Shown here: in pieces, positions 59,057 to 64,000 of the stretch
Layout of the letters: each line of letters begins with the position of its first letter
How positions within the stretch are numbered: position 1 is the stretch's first letter
NCBI RefSeq assembly: GCF_001484765.1
Contig: NZ_LLXO01000014.1
Coordinates: 1 to 64,000 of the forward strand
DNA from: Entomohabitans teleogrylli
GTDB taxonomy: Bacteria; Pseudomonadota; Gammaproteobacteria; Enterobacterales; Enterobacteriaceae
Direction: 5' to 3'
DNA: 64,000 bases
The notes under the pieces: model-generated
Told to the model about the DNA's origin: nothing
Seen by the model: the letters and a program-made list of their open reading frames with translations, nothing else
Databases searched by the model: none
Translations under genes and position numbers: made by a program

Positions 59057-59162
59057 AGTGCCCTCTTAAACGGGTTGAAGATACCTGCCAGTGTGGCAAT
59101 CCTCTTGTCGGCTGGCAATATGATGATTCCTGGATGGCCAAATGATCGCTGTAGTGATTTCC

Positions 59163-59200
59163 GGTTTAGGAAACTGCTGGTAGTCTGCGGTCAATATTCT
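59163..59200 (+). promoter_or_regulatory. Possible PhoP-box promoter of mgrB
   Basis: GGTTTA at 59163-59168 is one good PhoP half-site; the second half five bases later is degenerate (CTGCTG). A -10-like TATTCT lies at 59195-59200. mgrB is PhoP-activated in enterobacteria, but the match is partial. Confidence 0.4.
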
Positions 59201-59217
59201 GGCGAACGGAGTGTGTA

Positions 59218-59361
59218 GTGAGAAAATACCGATGGGTGTTGCTGATTGTCGTGTTGATCATCTGCCTGCTGCTGTGGACGCAAATGTTGAATGTGATGTG
59301 CGATCAGGACGTTCAGTTTTTTAATGGTATTTGTACCATCAATAAATTTATCCCCTGGTAA
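59218..59361 (+). CDS. mgrB: MgrB, feedback inhibitor of PhoQ
   Basis: 47 residues from GTG 59218: Y-R-W-V-L-L-I-V-V at the start, one membrane helix, [16 protein letters not shown] in the periplasm and I-N-K-F-I-P-W at the end, with both conserved Cys (residues 28 and 39). MgrB inserts in the inner membrane and lowers PhoQ kinase activity; its loss gives polymyxin resistance in Klebsiella. The copy here looks intact. Confidence 0.93.
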   Translation: MRKYRWVLLIVVLIICLLLWTQMLNVMCDQDVQFFNGICTINKFIPW

Positions 59362-59422
59362 TGACGCCACTGCTATCAGGTCATCGCTGGTGGTAGAATA
59401 GGGTTTTTATTGAGGTGGTATG

Positions 59423-59710
59423 ATGAACGAATTGATGCCTGGTACGATAAATCTCGTTTCTCTGGTTATTTCTCTGGCTGTGCTGGTGGTTGGACTGGTG
59501 GTCTGGTTTTTTGTAAACCGCGCCAGCGTCCGGGCCAGTGAGCAGATTGAATTGCTGGAAGCCTTGCTGGATCAGCAAAAAAGACAAACCGTATTACTGC
59601 GGCGCCTGTGTGAAGCCAATGAGCCAGAGGACGAGCCAGCGGCGGAGCGGGTGAGCGCCGGCGACGCTGATGACGAAGATGGTCTGGTAAGGCTGGTGGC
59701 GGAGCGCTGA
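59423..59710 (+). CDS. yebO: YebO family membrane protein
   Basis: 95 residues from ATG 59423 (ATG 59420 is adjacent). Membrane helix at ~10-32 (L-V-S-L-V-I-S-L-A-V-L-V-V-G-L-V-V-W), then E-Q-I-E-L-L-E-A-L-L-D-Q-Q-K-R-Q and a C-terminal L-V-A-E-R. Agrees with YebO; function unknown. Confidence 0.9.
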   Translation: MNELMPGTINLVSLVISLAVLVVGLVVWFFVNRASVRASEQIELLEALLDQQKRQTVLLRRLCEANEPEDEPAAERVSAGDADDEDGLVRLVAER

Positions 59711-59742
59711 ATCCGCGTTTGTTTAGCGACCCTGGAGTCATC

Positions 59743-60741
59743 GTGGGCTGGAAAAACCCCTGGTATAATCCACTACTGGCGCATCATCGTCCGCAAGGCT
59801 TCGCCAATTTTGAGCCCGGGCAGCACGGGCCGGGTGATGCCCGGCGCTGGCATCGCGAGCGTCGGGAGCAGAAATTGCCCGCTCCTCCGCAGGGCGGCTA
59901 TGCGCAGTTTATTGAAAACTGGTGGCAACCGGCCGATCTTAGTCACCAGGGTGATGGCGTCTGGTGGCTGGGGCATGCCGCGCTGATGCTGCGGCTTAAC
60001 GGCATTACACTCCTCACCGATCCGGTATTTTCCCGTCGCGCTTCCCCGTTTTCTTTTTATGGTCCTGAACGTAAAACGCCGGTTGCGCTGGATCTTTCCT
60101 GCCCTGAGGCGCTGCCGGACGCTGTCGTTATCTCTCATAATCATTACGATCACCTGGATAGCCGAACGCTGCGTCGCCTGCGCCATCGCTGCGCGGAGAT
60201 GCAAATTTTTGTACCGCTGGGTTTAAAGCGCTGGTTTGTGCAACGTGGGATGAAAAACGTTTTTGAACTCGACTGGTGGCAGAGTGTTCGCTGGCGAGGG
60301 TTAACCCTGACTTGTGTTCCCGCCCGGCACTGGAGCATGCGCACCCCCTGGGATCGTAATCGTAGCCTGTGGTGCGGGTGGGTAATTGAAAGCGATAACC
60401 AGCGTTTCTGGTTTTCCGGCGATACCGCCTGGATGCCGGAACTACTGGAGATTCCCCGTCGCGTTGGGCCGCTGGACGCGGCGGCGCTGCCGATTGGCGC
60501 TTATGCGCCGCGCTGGTTCATGTCTACTCATCATATCGATCCCCAGAATGCCGTCAGACTGTGGCAGGGAATAGGGCGACCCCTGGCGGTTCCCATTCAC
60601 TGGGGCGTTTTTGAACTGGCGGATGAGTCGCTTGACGCGCCGGTTTTTGAGTTGAATGCAGCTTTGCGCAATGCCGGGGAAGAGGGCACCAGGTTCTCGC
60701 CGATCAAAATCGGCGAATTTATCCGTTTAGACAAAAAATGA
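59743..60741 (+). CDS. Metallo-beta-lactamase-fold hydrolase (NAPE-PLD-like)
   Basis: 332 residues from GTG 59743 with TGGAG upstream. Zinc motif S-H-N-H-Y-D-H-L-D (HxHxDH) near residues 131-139, later F-S-G-D-T-A and P-I-H-W-G. This pattern is the Beta-lactamase_2 / NAPE-phospholipase D-like group. The F-x-P-G and W-W-L-G-H-A-A-L motifs agree. The substrate in bacteria is not settled; phospholipid hydrolysis is only suggested by family. Not in the E. coli K-12 yebO-yobF interval. Confidence 0.82.
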   Translation: MGWKNPWYNPLLAHHRPQGFANFEPGQHGPGDARRWHRERREQKLPAPPQGGYAQFIENWWQPADLSHQGDGVWWLGHAALMLRLNGITLLTDPVFSRRASPFSFYGPERKTPVALDLSCPEALPDAVVISHNHYDHLDSRTLRRLRHRCAEMQIFVPLGLKRWFVQRGMKNVFELDWWQSVRWRGLTLTCVPARHWSMRTPWDRNRSLWCGWVIESDNQRFWFSGDTAWMPELLEIPRRVGPLDAAALPIGAYAPRWFMSTHHIDPQNAVRLWQGIGRPLAVPIHWGVFELADESLDAPVFELNAALRNAGEEGTRFSPIKIGEFIRLDKK

Positions 60742-61259
60742 TAATGCTTAATAAAAATGCCCGCCAGAGTTAATATTCCCGGGAATATAAAAACCATTGC
60801 CATATTATTTCAACAACCCTGAGTTATGCATCGTTTTGATGCACTGTCATTAAAGCTTCATTATTTTGGTGCATTTTCCACAGTTTTCTGCGGCTGGGTT
60901 TCGTTTTTCAGACATTCTTAGCTTTTGCGCGAAAATGCGCCGTTGCGCAACAGAAAGCGTGCCGCTTCTGGTAGTTAAACATTAGGATATATAATGTTTA
61001 AGCTTTTTTTATCTTCCTGGCTGGACGAGGGGGGCGCTTTGGTCTATGTTCAAAAAGGTAAGTATTTTCTTGCTGTTAGCGTGAAAATATGAGCTCTGGT
61101 TATGGCCGCAATGCGGCGCGGGCTGTGAATAAATTTGCAGTTCGGACAGATGTGCTAAGGATTCTGTGCGGCAGATCTAATCATACTTAAAAATGGCTTG
61201 CCATTGTTTACGTTGTATGTGATAACACTTTTTGGGTTAAACGAGGTACAGTTCTGTCT
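60742..61259. other. Long leader/promoter region of yobF-cspC
   Basis: A 518-base gap. It has T-rich tracts (around 61004-61010) and short GC-rich inverted repeats (e.g. near 60928-60955), as expected of a long structured 5' UTR of a cold-shock-family mRNA. A 32-codon frame at 60994-61092 (ATG after an AGGAT) has no strong support. No RNA gene was recognised. Confidence 0.5.
60994..61092 (+). CDS. Uncertain small frame, 32 aa
   Basis: M-F-K-L-F-L-S-S-W-L-D-E-G-G-A-L-V-Y ... ending S-V-K-I. A weak AGGA precedes the ATG. Mentioned because it is in an otherwise empty leader; it may be chance. Confidence 0.25.
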   Translation: MFKLFLSSWLDEGGALVYVQKGKYFLAVSVKI

Positions 61260-61403
61260 ATGTGTGGCATTTTCAGTATAGAAGTCCCGAGTAAACACGT
61301 TGTCGTTGAATACAGCTTCTCTGCCGAACCTTATATTAGTGCCTCAAGCAGTAATGTCTCTGTTTCATCTCAGTTATGCCTGCGGGCAAAGAAAACACTC
61401 TAA
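61260..61403 (+). CDS. yobF: YobF small protein
   Basis: 47 residues: M-C-G-I-F-S at the start, [11 protein letters not shown] in the middle, L-C-L-R-A-K-K-T-L at the end, matching YobF. In E. coli it is made in stress and shares the mRNA with cspC twelve bases downstream. Confidence 0.9.
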   Translation: MCGIFSIEVPSKHVVVEYSFSAEPYISASSSNVSVSSQLCLRAKKTL

Positions 61404-61415
61404 GGAATTTTGCAA

Positions 61416-61625
61416 ATGGCAAAGATTAAAGGTCAAGTTAAGTGGTTCAACGAGTCTAAAGGTTTTGGTTTTATTACGCCTGCTGACGGTAGCAAAGACG
61501 TGTTCGTGCACTTCTCCGCAATTCAGGGTAACGGTTTCAAAACTCTGGCTGAAGGCCAGAACGTTGAGTTCGAAATTCAGGATGGCCAGAAAGGCCCGGC
61601 TGCTGTTAACGTAACCGCAATCTGA
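61416..61625 (+). CDS. cspC: CspC cold-shock-family RNA-binding protein
   Basis: 69 residues with RNP1 K-G-F-G-F-I and RNP2 V-F-V-H-F, and identical in all parts to E. coli CspC as I remember it. Constitutive at 37 C; affects stability of rpoS and other mRNAs. Start at 61416 with AAGGAA upstream. A terminator follows. Confidence 0.97.
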
Positions 61626-61673
61626 TCCCCTGTTGCCAGACTGCTGCGCTGCGCGCACGTCTGATGCAGTAAA

Positions 61674-61699
61674 AGCCTCGCATAATGCGGGGCTTTTTG
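61674..61699 (+). terminator. cspC terminator
   Basis: AGCCtCGC-ataat-GCGgGGCT then T5. Confidence 0.9.
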
Positions 61700-61841
61700 T
61701 ATTCTATTTCAAAGTGTTGCCGCTTTGGCCCCGATGTCGCCTCTTGTTGCAAAGCCATTACAGTTGAAGCACTGTCACTCCCCTTGATGGTGTCATTTCC
61801 GGTTTAATCTGCATCATCATCGTATCTCTCAGGGAGTGGCT

Positions 61842-63587
61842 GTGAAATATCCCGCCTCCGTTTCTGTAAGTAATTTTGTTAACTGGCGTTTTGGGCTGCT
61901 GTGGGCGGCGATATTATTCAGTCTGCTGCTATTACTGGCCAGAGTGGCATGGCTGCAGATTATTGCGCCGGCCCCCCTGGTCAAAGAAGAAGACCGGCGT
62001 TCGGTACGCGCAGAACCAATTCCGGTAGCGCGCGGCATGATTGAGGACCGTAATGGCTTGCCGCTGGCCGTCAGCGTACCGGTAGACGCAATCTGGGCCG
62101 ATCCGCAGGTGGTGATGGAAAAAGGCGGCGTGCGCGTCACCCGGCACTGGCAGGCGCTGGCGGACACATTGCACATTGCGCTTTCCGGGATCGCCGCCAG
62201 AATCGGGCATAACCCGCACGAGCGTTTCGTCTACCTGGCCCGGCAACTGGATCCACTACAGGCGGAATACATCGCTAAACTCAATTTGCCCGGGATTTAT
62301 CTGCGCGTCGAATCCCGGCGTTTTTATCCATCCGGTCATGTGGCGGCGAACCTGATCGGTTTCACTAATATCGATGGTCGGGGAATTGAGGGGATTGAAA
62401 AGAGTTTTGATACCCAATTGACCGGCACCCCCGGGGAGCGGTGGGTGCGTAAAGACCGCTATGGGCAGGTGGTGGAAAATATCACCCGACGGTCCTCCTC
62501 TCCGGGGCAGAATATTATTCTCAGTATTGATAAACGTCTGCAAACTATCACTGAAGAGGCGTTAGGCAATGCGGTGTGCTGGAATAAGGCCAGGTCCGGC
62601 GCGGCGGTATTGATCGACGTTGGCAGTGGAGAAATTCTCGCTATGGCCAGCTATCCGTCATATAACCCCAATAACCGCAGCGGCGCGAGGCCGGAGGATT
62701 TCCGTAACCGGGCAATCAGCGACACCTTCGAACCTGGTTCGACGGTTAAACCGCTGGTGATCATGACGGCTCTGCGGCAGGGCATCGTTGAACCGGACAG
62801 CGTGGTGGATACCCATCCTTATCGGGTGGATGGACACCGCATACGCGATGTCGGTTACTATCCGCGTCTGACGCTGACCGGTATTTTGCAGAAATCCAGC
62901 GATACTGGCGTTTCGCGTTTATCTCTGGCGATGCCGGTGCAGGCCTTGCGACAGACCTACCAATCCTTCGGTTTCGGTACTCCGGCCGCCGCTGGGCTCA
63001 ACGGTGAAAGCGCCGGACGGCTACCGCAGCGGCGTTACTGGAGCGCGCTCGATCGGGCGACATTTTCCTTCGGCTATGGACTGATGGTCACGCCGCTCCA
63101 ACTGGCGCACGCCTATGCCACGATAGGCAGTTTTGGCCTGGCGCGCCCGTTGTCGATTACCCGGGTTGATCCGCCGGTGGTTGGCCGCAGGGTCATGCCT
63201 GAGCGGATCGCTCATCAGGTCGAGCATATGATGGAAAGCGTCGCGCTGCCGGGAGGCGGAGGTATTAAAGCGGCGGTGCGCGATTATCGGGTGGCGGTGA
63301 AGACCGGAACGGCGAAGAAAATAGGCCCGGACGGCCGCTATGTAGATAAATACCTTGCCTGGACGGCGGGGGTGGCGCCGGCCAGCCGACCGCGTTTCGC
63401 GCTGGTGGTTATGATCAACGATCCTGATAACGGCGATTATTATGGCGGAGCGGTAGCGGCACCGGTGTTCAGCGAGATCATGGGACAGGTGCTGCGGCTG
63501 GAAAATATTGCGCCAGACGGTATCGCCCCCGGGGCCGATAGCCTGGTGCGACTGCGCTCCGCTGCGAAGGGCGTTCCCCTGTCGTGA
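61842..63587 (+). CDS. FtsI-like penicillin-binding protein (PBP3SAL type)
   Basis: 581 residues from GTG 61842 (AGGGAG upstream), close to FtsI (588). N-terminal membrane helix. Transpeptidase motifs: S-T-V-K (SxxK), S-S-D (SxN position, Asp in place of Asn), and K-T-G-T-A. The non-penicillin-binding domain starts R-G-M-I-E-D-R-N-G-L-P-L-A. Salmonella carries a paralogue of FtsI used for division in acidic conditions and vacuoles; its place beside rlmA and length agree. Absent in E. coli K-12. Confidence 0.87.
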   Translation: MKYPASVSVSNFVNWRFGLLWAAILFSLLLLLARVAWLQIIAPAPLVKEEDRRSVRAEPIPVARGMIEDRNGLPLAVSVPVDAIWADPQVVMEKGGVRVTRHWQALADTLHIALSGIAARIGHNPHERFVYLARQLDPLQAEYIAKLNLPGIYLRVESRRFYPSGHVAANLIGFTNIDGRGIEGIEKSFDTQLTGTPGERWVRKDRYGQVVENITRRSSSPGQNIILSIDKRLQTITEEALGNAVCWNKARSGAAVLIDVGSGEILAMASYPSYNPNNRSGARPEDFRNRAISDTFEPGSTVKPLVIMTALRQGIVEPDSVVDTHPYRVDGHRIRDVGYYPRLTLTGILQKSSDTGVSRLSLAMPVQALRQTYQSFGFGTPAAAGLNGESAGRLPQRRYWSALDRATFSFGYGLMVTPLQLAHAYATIGSFGLARPLSITRVDPPVVGRRVMPERIAHQVEHMMESVALPGGGGIKAAVRDYRVAVKTGTAKKIGPDGRYVDKYLAWTAGVAPASRPRFALVVMINDPDNGDYYGGAVAAPVFSEIMGQVLRLENIAPDGIAPGADSLVRLRSAAKGVPLS

Positions 63588-63680
63588 GCCGGGCTTGTTG
63601 CGGCATCTGGTCGACGACGCGTTGGCTCCGGCGCCAATTAGCGCTAAACTTGCCGCCTTTATTCGCCAGCCGGAGTGGTC

Positions 63681-64000
63681 ATGTCTTATCTTTGTCCGTT
63701 ATGCCATCAGGGCCTTACCCAGCAACATCGTACGTGGAACTGCCCGCAGGGACACCAGTTTGATATTGCCAAAGAGGGGTATGTTAATCTGTTGCCCGTG
63801 CAGCATAAACGTTCCCGGGAGCCGGGGGATAACAGCGAAATGATCCTCGCGCGGCGGGCGTTTCTGGAAAAAGGTTACTATCAGCCGCTGCGTGAAGCGG
63901 TGACACAGCGACTGCGGCAGCAACTGTCGCAGGTTGCGGGAGATGTGCTGGACATCGGCTGCGGCGAAGGTTATTACACCGCGACTCTGGCTGAGGCGGC
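63681..64000 (+). CDS. rlmA: 23S rRNA (guanine745-N1)-methyltransferase RlmA, partial
   Basis: First 106 codons; the window ends inside the gene. N-terminal zinc site (C-P-L-C-H and C-P-Q-G-H), [14 protein letters not shown], and the methyltransferase loop [12 protein letters not shown]. Methylates G745 in 23S rRNA. Beside cspC and the PBP as in related genera. Confidence 0.95.
   Translation, partial: MSYLCPLCHQGLTQQHRTWNCPQGHQFDIAKEGYVNLLPVQHKRSREPGDNSEMILARRAFLEKGYYQPLREAVTQRLRQQLSQVAGDVLDIGCGEGYYTATLAEA

Noticed and set aside
1..64000. CRISPR arrays, tRNA or rRNA genes, insertion sequences
   Set aside because: No regularly spaced repeats, cloverleaf structures or transposase genes were seen anywhere.

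Overview
The window is enterobacterial chromosome (family Enterobacteriaceae) carrying most of a lambdoid siphovirus prophage. The host is inferred from the gene order pphA-yebW-yebV-rsmF-letB-letA, msrC-proQ-prc-htpX-yebQ-kdgR-yobH-mgrB-yebO-yobF-cspC-rlmA. The CspC protein matches the E. coli one as I remember it. A second FtsI-like penicillin-binding protein next to rlmA (PBP3SAL type) and several extra genes argue against E. coli K-12 itself. I do not name a genus.

Prophage, 1 to about 42,981. The left end (integrase, excisionase, attL) lies outside the window. Bases 1-2870, minus strand, are the early-left operon: pentapeptide-repeat protein, DUF4060, a RecE-type exonuclease and its probable annealing partner. 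Bases 2957-3629 are the immunity region: a CI-like repressor with no self-cleavage domain between divergent pL and pR promoters that share an inverted operator. Bases 3656-6215 are cro-like, a cII-position gene, and O-type and DnaC-type replication genes, with five iterons inside the O gene. Bases 6216-7030 hold a C4-like antisense RNA and an AntA-type antirepressor. Bases 7430-10267 are a nin region (ninB, HNH-AP2 endonuclease, ninE, ninG, ylcG) ending in Q. Bases 10466-12943 include an unusual reversed three-gene operon coding for low-complexity proteins. Bases 13234-14364 are the lysis cassette (class II pinholin-like holin, SAR endolysin, Rz/Rz1). Bases 14402-15070 are a self-contained reversed HTH cassette with an operator-promoter. 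Bases 15218-25740 are packaging and head (HAD-like protein, TerS, TerL, portal, minor head protein, protease with a nested scaffold, decoration protein, capsid, connectors). Bases 25813-42398 are tail genes (tube, chaperone, tape measure, L/M-like, K-like, J-like, SGNH-esterase tail fibre), broken up by morons: a Rha regulator, membrane and lipoprotein genes, and a P22 immI-like mnt/arc/ant locus.

The right end of the prophage is the last ~25 bp of the small RNA gene sdsR (ryeB), so the element sits in the known pphA-sdsR insertion hot spot. The CI lacks a peptidase and there are three antirepressor-type genes (AntA, Rha, P22-type Ant). Induction may therefore run through antirepressors rather than CI autocleavage; this is inference.

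Chromosome, 42,982-64,000. A membrane protein and two acetyltransferases lie between attR and pphA. Then come the LetAB lipid-transport operon, free-methionine sulfoxide reductase, proQ with an apparent 1-nt deletion that cuts off its C-terminal domain, the periplasmic protease Prc, HtpX behind a sigma-32-like promoter, the YebQ transporter, KdgR, the small PhoQ regulator MgrB, YebO, a metallo-beta-lactamase-fold hydrolase, YobF-CspC, the FtsI-like PBP and the start of rlmA.
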